From NCBI RefSeq assembly GCF_041914405.1, contig NZ_JAYSDK010000005.1, positions 62,001 through 126,000 of the forward strand: 64,000 nucleotides of DNA, written 5' to 3'. Below the pieces are notes generated by a model that saw nothing but the letters and a program-made list of their open reading frames with translations, searched no databases and was not told the DNA's origin. This DNA comes from Zoogloea sp041914405 (GTDB lineage Bacteria; Pseudomonadota; Gammaproteobacteria; Burkholderiales; Rhodocyclaceae). This document shows positions 43,599 through 52,509 of this stretch, one piece after another. How positions within the stretch are numbered: position 1 is the stretch's first letter; each line of letters begins with the position of its first letter. Position numbers and translations under genes: made by a program.

Positions 43599-45098
43599 TC
43601 AGGCCTCGCCGCGGATCCAGCGGTTGAAGCAGCGCCGTGCGGCGGGGGCGACTTCGTCGGCGAGCAGGCCGCAGTCCAGGCCCAGCTCCGCGCAGCATGC
43701 ATCACCGGCCAGGCCGTGCAGATGCACGCCTGCCAAGAGGGCTTCGCCGGCGTCCCAGCCGCGGGCCAGCAGCGCGGCGAGGAAGCCGCTCAGTACGTCG
43801 CCCATGCCGGCGGTGGCCATCGCCGGGTTGCCGCTGGTGTTGATCCACCAGGCGCCGTCGGGGCTGGCGACGACGCTGCCACAGCCCTTCAGCACGATCC
43901 ACGCATTCAACTTCGCTGCCAGGTGGAGGGCGGCGGCGAGGCGGTCGGCCTGTACCTCGGGTGTCGTGCACGCCAGCAGGCGGGCGGCCTCGGCGGGGTG
44001 GGGCGTCAGCAGCGTCGGCGCGCAGCGGCGGGCGACGGCCTGTTGCAGTTCAGCGTCGCGGGCCACCAGGTTGAGGGCGTCGGCGTCGAGGACCAGCGGC
44101 GTGGTGCGCAGTACCGCGTCGTGCACGAGGGCGCGGGCCGCATCGGACTGGCCGAGGCCGGGGCCGACCGCGAAGGCGCCGATGGCGGGGGCGGCCAGCA
44201 GCTCGGCGGCGGCGCGGAACATCAGCTCCGGGCGCAGGATGTCCACCGCCAGTGCGCTGGGGTCGAGCAGGCCGAGCAGCACCCGGCCGGCGCCCAGGTG
44301 GGCGGCGGCCCGCCCGGCCAGCACGGCGGCGCCGACCATGCCCGGCGCACCGCCGATCAGTGCTGCGTCGCCGTAGCTGCCCTTGTGGCTGTTGCGCAGG
44401 CGCGGCTGCAGGCGGGCTGCGAACAGCGCCGGCGAGATCTCGCGGCCGGGCGCCGGGGCCAGTTCTTCCGCGGCCACGTCGATGGTGGCCAGGTGGAGCT
44501 CGCCGCACTGGTCGGGCCCGTCCAGCGTCAGCAGACCGGGTTTGAGGGCGATGAAAGTGATCGTGTGGGTCGCTGCAAAGCACGGACCCAGGCGGCGCCC
44601 GCTGTCGGCATCGAGTCCACTGGGGATGTCCACCGCCAGGCGTGGGCAGGGCTGGGCGTTGAGGGTATCGATCCAGTCGGCGTAGCGCCCTTCTAGGGGG
44701 CGCTGCAGGCCAATGCCGAACAGTGCGTCCACCACCAGCGCCCAGCCTTCCGGCTGGGCCGGCGGCAACTCGGCACTGGTCGTGCCGCCGGCAGCCAGCC
44801 ATGCGGCGTGGGCAGCGGCGGCATCGGCGGGCAGGCGGGCCGGATCGCCGGCGAAGGCGACCTCCACGTGCCGTCCGGCGGCCAGCAGCAGGCGGGCCAT
44901 GACGAAACCGTCGCCGCCGTTGTTGCCCGGCCCGCAGGCGACCAGTACCGGTCCGCTACCTAAGGCGAGGCGGGCGGCCAGCATGGCGGCGGCTGCACCG
45001 GCACGCTCCATCAACGGGGGTTCGGCGCCGGGGATGGCCAGCGCTTCGATGGCGCGGATGCCGGCGACGGGATAGATCGGGCGGGGCGGAGCAAACAT
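43599..45098 (-). CDS. nnr: Bifunctional NAD(P)H-hydrate epimerase / ADP-dependent dehydratase
   Basis: A 499-residue metabolite-repair enzyme. The N-terminal YjeF_N epimerase (about 1-210) has LMERAGAAAAMLAARL, PVLVACGPGNNGGDGFVMAR and VVDALFGIGLQRPLEG. The C-terminal ribokinase-like dehydratase (about 225-499) has SHKGSYGDAALIGGAPGMVGAAVLAGRAA, LTPHPAEAARLL and NPAMATAGMGDVLSGFLAALLA. Together they return hydrated, damaged NADH and NADPH to the active form. The start MFAPPRPIYPVAGIRAIE at 45098 matches the family. It is followed by an EamA transporter 113 bases on; the two need not be functionally linked. Confidence 0.95.
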   Translation of the reverse strand: MFAPPRPIYPVAGIRAIEALAIPGAEPPLMERAGAAAAMLAARLALGSGPVLVACGPGNNGGDGFVMARLLLAAGRHVEVAFAGDPARLPADAAAAHAAWLAAGGTTSAELPPAQPEGWALVVDALFGIGLQRPLEGRYADWIDTLNAQPCPRLAVDIPSGLDADSGRRLGPCFAATHTITFIALKPGLLTLDGPDQCGELHLATIDVAAEELAPAPGREISPALFAARLQPRLRNSHKGSYGDAALIGGAPGMVGAAVLAGRAAAHLGAGRVLLGLLDPSALAVDILRPELMFRAAAELLAAPAIGAFAVGPGLGQSDAARALVHDAVLRTTPLVLDADALNLVARDAELQQAVARRCAPTLLTPHPAEAARLLACTTPEVQADRLAAALHLAAKLNAWIVLKGCGSVVASPDGAWWINTSGNPAMATAGMGDVLSGFLAALLARGWDAGEALLAGVHLHGLAGDACCAELGLDCGLLADEVAPAARRCFNRWIRGEA

Positions 45099-45190
45099 GG
45101 CGTGAGCACGTGCCGGCAGCCGCGGGGGCGGCTTGCCGGGCAATCCGGAATGAGTTGCCCCGATTCTAGCCGAGCCCGGCCAGCCCGCCG

Positions 45191-45760
45191 TCAGCCGCCC
45201 AGTGCGCCGCTGACGATCAGCAGCTTGCCGGCCAGCGTGCGCAGGGTCTTGCTGCGGGCTGCGTCCAGTTGCCCGTCGGCGTCGAAGGCCTGGTCGGCGT
45301 GGCTGACCGCCAGGGTTTGCGGCAGCACCAGCACGCCGAGGCCTTCCAGCGAGTCTCGCAGATGCTTCAGCCCGCGCATCCCACCCAGCGCGCCGGGGGA
45401 GGCGGCGAGGAGCAGGGCGATCTTGTCCCGGTAGGGTACGAGGCCGCTCTCGTCGCCGTCGGCACGGGAGATCCAGTCAAGGGTGTTCTTCAGTAGCGAA
45501 CTCATCGACGAGTTGTTCTCCGGCGAGGCGATCACCAGCGCCTGGTGTTCCTTGAACAAGGCCTTCAGCTTGCGCGCGGAGGGTGGAATGCCCTCGGCCG
45601 CTTCCAGGTCACCGTTGTAGATCGGCATCGGGTAGTCGGCCAGCTCGATCAGCGTGACGTCTCCACCCAGGTCAGTCAGGGTTTGTGCGGCCATTTTGGC
45701 CAGCTTGCGGTTGAGGGATTCCCGGCGGCTGCTGCCGGAGAAGACGAGGATGCGGGGCAT
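45191..45760 (-). CDS. NAD(P)H-dependent FMN reductase (chromate/quinone reductase-like)
   Basis: A 189-residue flavodoxin-fold oxidoreductase. The FMN phosphate loop is FSGSSRRESLNRKLA at the N-terminus, and SPENNSSMSSLLKNTLDWISR corresponds to the SPEYNxSxPGxLKNxxDW motif of NADPH-dependent FMN reductases such as ChrR/YieF, with some substitutions. The predicted role is reduction of quinones, metals or free flavin. The ATG at 45760 has GGAG nearby and gives the canonical start; the longer frame to 45811 is less likely. It lies 92 bases upstream of the NAD(P)HX-repair gene on the same strand and divergent from urtA. Confidence 0.88.
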   Translation of the reverse strand: MPRILVFSGSSRRESLNRKLAKMAAQTLTDLGGDVTLIELADYPMPIYNGDLEAAEGIPPSARKLKALFKEHQALVIASPENNSSMSSLLKNTLDWISRADGDESGLVPYRDKIALLLAASPGALGGMRGLKHLRDSLEGLGVLVLPQTLAVSHADQAFDADGQLDAARSKTLRTLAGKLLIVSGALGG

Positions 45761-45849
45761 GAAGGACTCCTGGGGATTGGTTGATGCCATGCATGCGTTA
45801 TAGGAGGGCATTCGCCGCAGCGCCAGCGCTGGCGCGCCTCTAAGGGAAG

Positions 45850-45877
45850 TGCGTAGGGACTACGCAGGACCTACGCA
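45850..45877. promoter_or_regulatory. Repeated TACGCA operator-like motif upstream of urtA
   Basis: TGCGTA-GGGAC-TACGCA (45850-45866) is a perfect dyad, and a third TACGCA follows at 45872-45877 with an 11-base period. This reads as a one-helical-turn array for a dimeric regulator. It is 95-120 bases before the urtA start. The regulator is unknown. Confidence 0.45.
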
Positions 45878-45915
45878 ATCTGACGTATTCCGGGGATGGG
45901 ACGGGCTCCGTAATC

Positions 45916-45932
45916 TGCACTCCATTGCTGCA
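45916..45932. promoter_or_regulatory. NtrC-like site near urtA
   Basis: TGCACTCCATTGCTGCA matches the NtrC dyad TGCACYA-N3-TGGTGCA at 12 of 14 arm positions. It is only 40 bases before the urtA start codon and no sigma-54 promoter was found nearby, so it may be a chance dyad or may act in some other way than as a distal activator site. Confidence 0.35.
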
Positions 45933-45971
45933 CCGCATTAGCCAAACCCAACTGATACCAAGGAGTCATCG

Positions 45972-47231
45972 ATGCAAAACCGTCGTTCCTTCCTCAAGGC
46001 TGCCGTCATCTCCGCCTCCATCGCCGCGATGGGCGGCATCGCTTCCAGCGCCTACGCGGCCGACACCATCAAGGTCGGCATCCTGCACTCCCTGTCCGGC
46101 ACGATGGCGATCTCCGAGACCGCCCTCAAGGAAACCGCGCTGATGACCATCGAGGAAATCAACGCCAAGGGCGGCGTGCTCGGCAAGAAGCTTGAGCCGG
46201 TGGTCGTCGATCCGGCCTCCGACTGGCCGAAGTTCGCCGAGAAGGCCCGCCAGCTGCTGTCCCAGGACAAGGTCGCTGTGACCTTCGGCTGCTGGACCTC
46301 GGTGTCCCGCAAGTCGGTGCTGCCGGTCTATAAGGAACTCAACGGCCTGCTGTTCTACCCGGTGCAGTACGAGGGTGAGGAGCTCGAGAAGAACGTCTTC
46401 TACACCGGCGCGGCGCCCAACCAGCAGGCCATTCCGGCGGTGGAATACCTGATGAGCAAGGAAGGCGGTTCGGCCAAGCGTTTCGTGCTGCTCGGCACCG
46501 ACTACGTGTATCCGCGCACCACCAACAAGATCCTGCGCGCCTTCCTCAAGAGCAAGGGCGTCGCCGAGTCGGACATCATGGAGGAGTACACCCCCTTCGG
46601 CCATTCCGACTACCAGACCATCATCGCCAAGATCAAGAAGTTCGCCGGTGAGGGCAAGAAGACCGCGGTGATCTCGACGATCAACGGCGACTCCAACGTG
46701 CCCTTCTACAAGGAACTGGGCAACGCCGGCCTGAAGGCCAAGGACGTGCCGGTGGTGGCCTTCTCGGTGGGTGAGGAAGAGCTGCGCGGCGTCGATGCCA
46801 AGCCGCTGGTCGGCCACCTGGCGGCATGGAACTACTTCATGTCGGTGAAGAACCCCGACAACGACAAGTTCATCAAGATGTACCGCGACTGGGCCAAGAA
46901 GGCCAAGCTGCCGAAGGCCGACACCGTGGTCACCAACGACCCGATGGAAGCCACCTACGTTGGCATCCACATGTGGGCCCAGGCCGTCGAGAAGGCCAAG
47001 TCCACCGACACCGACAAGGTCATCGCGGCGATGGGCGGCCAGACCTTCAAGGCCCCGTCCGGCTTCACGCTCAAGATGGACGAGACCAACCACCACCTGC
47101 ACAAGCCGGTCTTCATCGGCGAGATCAAGGCCGACGGCCAGTTCAGCGTGGTGTGGAAGACCAAGGGCCCGATCCGCGCCCAGCCGTGGAGCCCGTATAT
47201 CCCCGGCAACGAGAGCAAGCAGAAGCTGTAA
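45972..47231 (+). CDS. urtA: Urea ABC transporter periplasmic substrate-binding protein
   Basis: A 419-residue periplasmic protein. The twin-arginine-like signal RRSFLKAAVISASIAAMGGIASSAYA precedes a mature chain beginning DTIKVGILHSLSGTMAISETALKETALMTIEEINAKGGVLGKKLEPVVVDPASDWP. This is the conserved UrtA opening. Further UrtA landmarks are TFGCWTSVSRKSVLPVYKELNGLLFYPVQYEGEE and NHHLHKPVFIGEI. It captures urea with high affinity for UrtBCDE. AAGGAG is located seven bases upstream of the ATG. A strong hairpin and T-tract after the gene probably make UrtA more abundant than the membrane subunits. Confidence 0.97.
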   Translation: MQNRRSFLKAAVISASIAAMGGIASSAYAADTIKVGILHSLSGTMAISETALKETALMTIEEINAKGGVLGKKLEPVVVDPASDWPKFAEKARQLLSQDKVAVTFGCWTSVSRKSVLPVYKELNGLLFYPVQYEGEELEKNVFYTGAAPNQQAIPAVEYLMSKEGGSAKRFVLLGTDYVYPRTTNKILRAFLKSKGVAESDIMEEYTPFGHSDYQTIIAKIKKFAGEGKKTAVISTINGDSNVPFYKELGNAGLKAKDVPVVAFSVGEEELRGVDAKPLVGHLAAWNYFMSVKNPDNDKFIKMYRDWAKKAKLPKADTVVTNDPMEATYVGIHMWAQAVEKAKSTDTDKVIAAMGGQTFKAPSGFTLKMDETNHHLHKPVFIGEIKADGQFSVVWKTKGPIRAQPWSPYIPGNESKQKL

Positions 47232-47261
47232 GAAATCCCCAACCTCCTCAAGAGGGCAGTT

Positions 47262-47302
47262 TGGCCGGCGGTGGGCTCCGGGCCCGGAGCCGGCCATTTT
47301 TT
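47262..47302 (+). terminator. Intrinsic terminator or attenuator between urtA and urtB
   Basis: TGGCCGGC (47262-47269) pairs with GCCGGCCA (47289-47296), enclosing a second self-complementary block, TCCGGGCCCGGA. Six Ts follow immediately (47297-47302). It lies between the urtA stop and the urtB start within one operon, so partial read-through is expected, favouring binding protein over permease. Confidence 0.75.
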
Positions 47303-47326
47303 CGCCCTCCGATTCAGGGAGCACGC

Positions 47327-48928
47327 ATGAAACGACTTTTACTCATCCTGAGCCTGGCCCTCGGCCTGGGCGCCGGCGCGGTGCGCGCCGACGTGGCCCC
47401 CGAGGTGCTCAAGGGCCTCGCGTCGGAAGACTTCGACGCCAAGCAGGGCGCCGTGGCAGCGCTCGCCGAAGCGGGTGACGCCGACGCGGCGCGCCTGCTC
47501 AAGGCACTCTCCGACGACGCGGTGGCGGTGGCCGGCGACAAGCTGGTGATCGTCGCAGGCGATCAGGTGCTGGACGCCGCCAACGGCAAACCGCTGAAGC
47601 CGGCCGCCAGCCCGGACTCCATCAACCTCAACAACAGCCTGCGTCAGCAGGTGGATGGCGCCCTCGCGGCGCTGCGCCTGCTGTCCGCCGACAAGGCCGA
47701 ACGCCTGACCGCTGCCAAGGCCCTGCTGGCCGACATGGGTGACGGCGCGGCGCTGCTGCCGCTCTTCGACAAGGCCTTGAAGCAGGAGCAGGACGGCGAG
47801 ATCAAGCCCATCCTCGTGCAGCTGCAGGCCCAGGCCAGCCTCGCCAGCCCCGACGCTGCGGCCCGCCTGCAGGCCGTGCAGACCCTCGGCCAGTCCGCCA
47901 GCCCGGCGGTGAAGGCGCTGCTGCTGCCGCTGATCGAAAAGCAGGGCGACACTTTCGCCGAGCCGGACGAGAAGGTACGCCTGGCTGCCCAGACCGCGAT
48001 CAAGGCCATCGATGGCCGCCTGGTGTGGAGCGACATGGCCGGGCAGGTGTTCACCGGCATCTCCCTCGGCTCCATCCTGCTGCTGGCGGCCCTCGGCCTG
48101 GCCATCACCTACGGGGTGATGGGCGTCATCAACATGGCCCACGGCGAGCTGCTGATGGTTGGCGCCTATTCCGCCTATGCGATGCAGGCCCTGTTCCGCA
48201 GCCGCTTCCCGGATTTCGTCGATTACTACGTGGTCGCCGCGGTGCCAGTGGCCTTCTTCGTCGCCGCGGCGGTGGGCATGCTGATGGAGCGCACGGTGAT
48301 CCGCCACCTCTACGGCCGCCCGCTGGAAACCCTGCTCGCCACCTGGGGCTTGTCCCTGGTGCTGATCCAGGCGGCGCGCCTGCTGTTCGGCGCGCAGAAC
48401 GTGGAAGTGGCCAACCCGGCCTGGATGTCCGGCGGCGTGCAGCTGGCCGAGAACCTGTCGCTGCCGTGGAACCGCCTGGTCATCGTGGCCTTCTCGGGCT
48501 TCGTGCTGCTGGTGGTGTGGCTGCTGATGAACAAGACCCGCCTCGGCATGTTCGTCCGTGCCGTCACGCAGAACCGCCCGATGGCCGGCTGCGTCGGCGT
48601 GCCGACGGCGCGCATCGACACCCTGGCCTTCGGTATCGGCTCCGGCATCGCCGGCCTCGGCGGCGTCGCGCTGTCGCAGATCGCCAACGTCGGGCCGGAC
48701 ATGGGCCAGGGCTATATCGTCGATTCCTTCATGGTCGTCGTGCTCGGCGGCGTCGGCCAGCTGGCCGGCGCGGTGTGGGCGGCGCTGGGCCTCGGCGTGG
48801 TCACCAAGTTCCTCGAAGGCTGGGCCGGGGCGGTCATCGCCAAGATCCTGGTGCTGGTCTTCATCATCATCTTCATCCAGAAGCGACCCCAGGGGCTGTT
48901 CGCCCTCAAGGGCCGGTTCGTCGACTGA
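47327..48928 (+). CDS. urtB: Urea ABC transporter permease UrtB
   Basis: A 533-residue protein with a signal peptide (LLLILSLALGLGAGAVRA). Residues about 22-230 form a helical-repeat periplasmic domain typical of long bacterial UrtB. From about residue 240 there is a LivH-type permease: GQVFTGISLGSILLLAALGLAITYGVMGVINMAHGELLMVGAYSAY, then RAVTQNRPMAGCVGVPTARIDTLAFGIGSGIAGLGGVALSQI. It forms one half of the inner-membrane urea channel. GGGAG precedes the ATG. The gene is in the order urtABCDE, all on the same strand. Confidence 0.96.
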   Translation: MKRLLLILSLALGLGAGAVRADVAPEVLKGLASEDFDAKQGAVAALAEAGDADAARLLKALSDDAVAVAGDKLVIVAGDQVLDAANGKPLKPAASPDSINLNNSLRQQVDGALAALRLLSADKAERLTAAKALLADMGDGAALLPLFDKALKQEQDGEIKPILVQLQAQASLASPDAAARLQAVQTLGQSASPAVKALLLPLIEKQGDTFAEPDEKVRLAAQTAIKAIDGRLVWSDMAGQVFTGISLGSILLLAALGLAITYGVMGVINMAHGELLMVGAYSAYAMQALFRSRFPDFVDYYVVAAVPVAFFVAAAVGMLMERTVIRHLYGRPLETLLATWGLSLVLIQAARLLFGAQNVEVANPAWMSGGVQLAENLSLPWNRLVIVAFSGFVLLVVWLLMNKTRLGMFVRAVTQNRPMAGCVGVPTARIDTLAFGIGSGIAGLGGVALSQIANVGPDMGQGYIVDSFMVVVLGGVGQLAGAVWAALGLGVVTKFLEGWAGAVIAKILVLVFIIIFIQKRPQGLFALKGRFVD

Positions 48929-48940
48929 GCGGGGGTTGCG

Positions 48941-50140
48941 ATGCGCACACCTGTAAGCGTGAAACTTGTTGCCGGCCTCGGTCCGCGGGGCTGGCTGGCG
49001 GTGGCGGCGGTCTTTGTGGCGGCCTGGGTGCTGGTGCCCCTGGCGCACCTGATGCTGCCGGAAGGCCATCCGCTGCATATCTCCACCTACGCCATCACCC
49101 TGATCGGCAAGATCCTGTGCTACGCCGTGGTGGCGGTGGCGATGGACCTGATCTGGGGCTTCGGCGGCATCCTGTCCCTCGGCCACGGGCTGTTCTTCGC
49201 CCTCGGCGGCTACAGCTTCGGCATGTACCTGATGCGCCAGATCGGCCGCGACGGCAGCTACGGCGCCGACATCCCGGACTTCATGGTCTTCCTCGACTGG
49301 AAGGAACTGCCCTGGTACTGGTCCGGCACCGACAGCTTCTTGTGGTGCCTGCTGCTGGCGGTGGCGGTGCCCGGCGCGATCGCCTGGATCTTCGGCTACT
49401 TCGCGTTCCGCTCGCGCATCAAGGGGGTGTATTTCTCGATCATCACCCAGGCCATGACCTACGCCGCGATGCTGTTCTTCTTCCGCAACGAGACCGGCTT
49501 CGGCGGCAACAACGGCTTCACCGACTTCAAGCGCATCCTCGGCTACTCGATCACCGCGCCGGAGACCCGCGTGGTGCTGTTCGGCCTGTCGGTGACGCTG
49601 CTGCTCGGCACGCTGATCCTCGGCAAGGCGCTCATCGCCTCCAAGTTCGGCCGCGTCCTCACCGCCATTCGCGACGCCGAGAACCGGGTCATGTTCATCG
49701 GCTACAACCCGCTGCACTACAAGCTCTTCATCTGGACCGTGTCGGCTATGCTGTGCGGCCTGGCCGGGGCGCTCTACGTGCCGCAGGTGGGTATCATCAA
49801 CCCGTCGGAAATGTCCGTCGCCAACTCCATCGAGATCGCCATCTGGGTGGCGGTGGGCGGGCGTGGCACGCTGGTCGGGCCGATCTTCGGGGCCGGCATC
49901 GTCAATCTGTCGAAGACCTGGTTTACCACCAGCTTTCCCGAATACTGGCTGTTCTTCCTGGGGCTGCTGTTCATCCTGGTGACCCTCTACCTGCCCGAAG
50001 GCGTGGCCGGCCTGTGGGCCAAGATCAAGGCCCGCCGCGCCGAGAAGGCCGCCTTGGCGGCGGCCCGCGCCGAAGCCGTGGTGATGCCGGCCGCCCCTGA
50101 ATCCAAGCTGCCCAACGGCACTGCCGTAAAAGGAGCCTGA
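48941..50140 (+). CDS. urtC: Urea ABC transporter permease UrtC
   Basis: A 399-residue LivM-type permease. Landmarks are AVVAVAMDLIWGFGGILSLGHGLFFALGGYSFGMYLMR, FRSRIKGVYFSIITQAMTYAAMLFFFRNETGFGGNNGFTDFK (the GNNG motif is characteristic of UrtC) and KALIASKFGRVLTAIRDAENRVMFIGYNPLHYKLF. It pairs with UrtB to make the transmembrane channel. The cytoplasmic C-terminal tail of about 40 residues is Ala- and Lys-rich. It starts 12 bases after urtB and ends two bases before urtD. Confidence 0.96.
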   Translation: MRTPVSVKLVAGLGPRGWLAVAAVFVAAWVLVPLAHLMLPEGHPLHISTYAITLIGKILCYAVVAVAMDLIWGFGGILSLGHGLFFALGGYSFGMYLMRQIGRDGSYGADIPDFMVFLDWKELPWYWSGTDSFLWCLLLAVAVPGAIAWIFGYFAFRSRIKGVYFSIITQAMTYAAMLFFFRNETGFGGNNGFTDFKRILGYSITAPETRVVLFGLSVTLLLGTLILGKALIASKFGRVLTAIRDAENRVMFIGYNPLHYKLFIWTVSAMLCGLAGALYVPQVGIINPSEMSVANSIEIAIWVAVGGRGTLVGPIFGAGIVNLSKTWFTTSFPEYWLFFLGLLFILVTLYLPEGVAGLWAKIKARRAEKAALAAARAEAVVMPAAPESKLPNGTAVKGA

Positions 50141-50142
50141 CG

Positions 50143-50994
50143 ATGCGCGTCGAATCCTCCATCTCCCGCAACGCCCCCGCCGACGGCCAGAAGGAAGGCT
50201 GGGACGGCGAGGCCAGTACCAGCCACGTGCTGACGCCGGGCGAGCTCGACCTGTCCCACAAGGTCATGCTCTACCTGGACGACATCACGGTCAGCTTCGA
50301 CGGCTTCCGCGCCCTCAACCAGCTGTCCCTGCAGATCGACGCCGGCGAGCTGCGCTGCATCATCGGCCCCAACGGGGCGGGCAAGACCACGATGATGGAC
50401 GTCATCACCGGCAAGACCCGGCCGGATTCCGGCAAGGCCTTCTTCGGCCAGACCATCGACCTGACCCGCCTGACCGAGCCGCAGATCGCCCACGCCGGCA
50501 TCGGCCGCAAGTTCCAGAAGCCGACCATCTTCGAGCACCACACCGTGTTCGAGAACCTGGAGCTGGCCCTCAAGACCGACAAGCGGGTCAAGAAGAGCCT
50601 CTTCGCGCGTCTGTTCGGCGACGACCTGGACAAGATCGCCGACACCCTGCGCCTGATCCGCCTCGACGACCAGGCCGACCGGCCCGCCGGGCTGCTGTCC
50701 CACGGCCAGAAGCAGTGGCTGGAGATCGGCATGCTGCTGGTGCAGGACCCCAGGCTGCTGCTCCTCGACGAGCCCGTCGCCGGCATGACCGACGACGAGA
50801 CCGAGCGCACCGCCGAGCTGTTCGTCAGCCTCAAGGGCAAGCACTCGCTGGTGGTCGTCGAACACGACATGGCCTTCGTCGAAGCCCTCGGCGGCAAGGT
50901 CACCGTACTGTGCGAAGGCTCGGTGCTGGCGGAGGGCGACCTTGCCACCGTCCAGGCCGATCCGCGCGTCATCGAAGTCTATCTGGGGCGCTGA
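50143..50994 (+). CDS. urtD: Urea ABC transporter ATP-binding protein UrtD
   Basis: A 283-residue LivG-type ATPase. After an N-terminal extension of about 45 residues come Walker A GPNGAGKTTMMDVITG, the Q-loop region IGRKFQKPTIFEHHTVFENLELALK, the signature LSHGQKQWLEIGMLL and Walker B LLLLDEPVAGMTDDE. It hydrolyses ATP with UrtE to drive urea uptake. The N-terminal extension is unusually long compared with the typical roughly 250 residues. A later in-frame ATG at 50266 (MLYLDDITVSFDGF) would remove it, so the true start is somewhat uncertain. Confidence 0.95.
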   Translation: MRVESSISRNAPADGQKEGWDGEASTSHVLTPGELDLSHKVMLYLDDITVSFDGFRALNQLSLQIDAGELRCIIGPNGAGKTTMMDVITGKTRPDSGKAFFGQTIDLTRLTEPQIAHAGIGRKFQKPTIFEHHTVFENLELALKTDKRVKKSLFARLFGDDLDKIADTLRLIRLDDQADRPAGLLSHGQKQWLEIGMLLVQDPRLLLLDEPVAGMTDDETERTAELFVSLKGKHSLVVVEHDMAFVEALGGKVTVLCEGSVLAEGDLATVQADPRVIEVYLGR

Positions 50995-50997
50995 ACC

Positions 50998-51690
50998 ATG
51001 CTTACCGTCACCAACCTCAACCAGTACTACGGCGGCTCCCACATCCTGCGCAATCTCAGCTTCGAGGTGCCGATGGGCAAAGTCACCACCCTGCTCGGGC
51101 GCAACGGGGTGGGCAAGACCACGCTGCTCAAGACCCTGATGGGCCTGGTGCCCGCCGCCACCGGCAGCATCGCCCTCGACGGCACCGACATCACCAAGGC
51201 CCCCAGCTACGGCCGCGTGCGCGCCGGCATCGGCTACGTGCCCCAGGGCCGCGAGATCTTCCCGCGCCTGACGGTGGAAGAGAACCTCATGATGGGCCTC
51301 GCCACCCGGCCTGCCAGCGCCGAAGTGCCGACCCGCATCTTCGAGATGTTCCCGGTGCTCAAGCAGATGATGCGGCGGCGCGGCGGCGACCTCTCCGGCG
51401 GCCAGCAGCAACAGCTCGCCATCGGCCGCGCGCTGGCCCCGGGGCCCAAGCTGCTGATCCTCGATGAACCCACTGAGGGCATCCAGCCGTCCATCATCAA
51501 GGACATCGAACGGGCGATCCGCGCGCTGGCCGAAACCGGCGAGATGGCGATCCTGCTGGTGGAGCAGTACTACGACTTCGCGCGCTCGCTGGCGGATCAC
51601 TATTTGTTGATGGAGCGGGGGGAGATCATCAGTGCGGGGCTTGGGGAGGAGATGGAGGCGAATCGGGTGAGGGAGATGTTGTCGGTCTAG
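50998..51690 (+). CDS. urtE: Urea ABC transporter ATP-binding protein UrtE
   Basis: A 230-residue LivF-type ATPase. It starts MLTVTNLNQYYGGSHILRNLSFEVPMGKV, the conserved UrtE opening. Walker A is GRNGVGKTTLLKTL, the signature LSGGQQQQLAIGRAL, Walker B LLILDEPTEGIQPS, and the H-loop position is seen in EQYYDFARSLADHYLLMERGEI. It is the last gene of urtABCDE. The stop codon is followed after 50 bases by the second copy of the long structured repeat, which separates transporter and urease operons. Confidence 0.96.
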   Translation: MLTVTNLNQYYGGSHILRNLSFEVPMGKVTTLLGRNGVGKTTLLKTLMGLVPAATGSIALDGTDITKAPSYGRVRAGIGYVPQGREIFPRLTVEENLMMGLATRPASAEVPTRIFEMFPVLKQMMRRRGGDLSGGQQQQLAIGRALAPGPKLLILDEPTEGIQPSIIKDIERAIRALAETGEMAILLVEQYYDFARSLADHYLLMERGEIISAGLGEEMEANRVREMLSV

Positions 51691-51740
51691 CGCGTGGGTT
51701 GCCCTTTGCTGGGCGGCTTGCTTTTGTTTTGGCTTGAATC

Positions 51741-52390
51741 GGCCGGGACTCGCCCCGGCGGGCGACCTTCTTCTTTGCGTCGCCAAAGAAGAAGGCAAGA
51801 AAGGCGACCCGTGCCTCACCGGTCGTCCGCTGTGCGGACGACTTCCCTGCGCTGCTCGCAGCAGGCGGCCGTCGCGGAACTCGCCGGCTGCGCCGGCTCA
51901 GACAGCCGCGCCGGACTTCCCCGCCTGCTGCTGCGCTGCTCGGCGGTTCAGGACGGGCTTTGGGTTGAGACCGAGCCTCTGCGGAGGCGTTTCTGGGGGC
52001 TTGGGGAGTTGGAGTGCGCTTAAGGTTGGAATCGCGCCTGGTTTCGGAGGCTGGTGTGTTCGGACTGTTTCGCTCCATCACCGAGTCTTTCCTGACGCGG
52101 AGGCGGTGGAACAGTCTTTCGCAAAGACCGAGCCGAGCCTCTTTACTTATTGGCACCGGCCGTTGAGCGGCCGCCTTTCCTTTCCCCCTCTGATGCGCCG
52201 AGTGGAGGGTGGGGCGGGCGGATCAGGGCTGCGCATGTTTGAGCCCGCAGGGCGAGTTTGCGCAGACCCCGCCCGGCACGCCCGGAGCTCGGGCACCCCC
52301 GCAGGGGGCGCGGCAGCGGGGCACGTTTCTTTGCCTTCTTTCTTGTCGTGCGACAAGAAAGAAGGTCGCCCGCCGGGGCGAAACCCGGCC
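51741..52390. repeat. Long structured intergenic repeat, copy 2 (terminal inverted repeats)
   Basis: A 650-base element in the same orientation as copy 1 (10398-10966). The 26 bases at 51741-51766 match the reverse complement of 52365-52390 at 24 positions. The terminal hairpins are CCTTCTTCTTTG/CAAAGAAGAAGG (51766-51795) and CCTTCTTTCTTGTCG/CGACAAGAAAGAAGG (52334-52365). Relative to copy 1 both stems differ by paired, compensatory changes. The inner hairpin GTCGTCCGC-TGT-GCGGACGAC is unchanged (51822-51842). The centre is about 130 bases longer than in copy 1 and not similar to it. Confidence 0.85.
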
Positions 52391-52446
52391 AATGCAAAGA
52401 AAAACAATGGAAATCCGCCTAGAAAAACCCCAAACAAACACCTTAA

Positions 52447-52463
52447 TGCCCCTATTTGGTGCG
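52447..52463. promoter_or_regulatory. NtrC-like binding site 1 upstream of ureD
   Basis: TGCCCCTATTTGGTGCG matches TGCACYA-N3-TGGTGCA at 11 of 14 arm positions. Its centre is 63 bases, six turns of B-DNA, from the second site, so both lie on the same face of the helix. Confidence 0.5.
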
Positions 52464-52509
52464 TATACGACCACCAGAAGCACACAAGCCGAGCCCGCTA
52501 CTCCACCAA

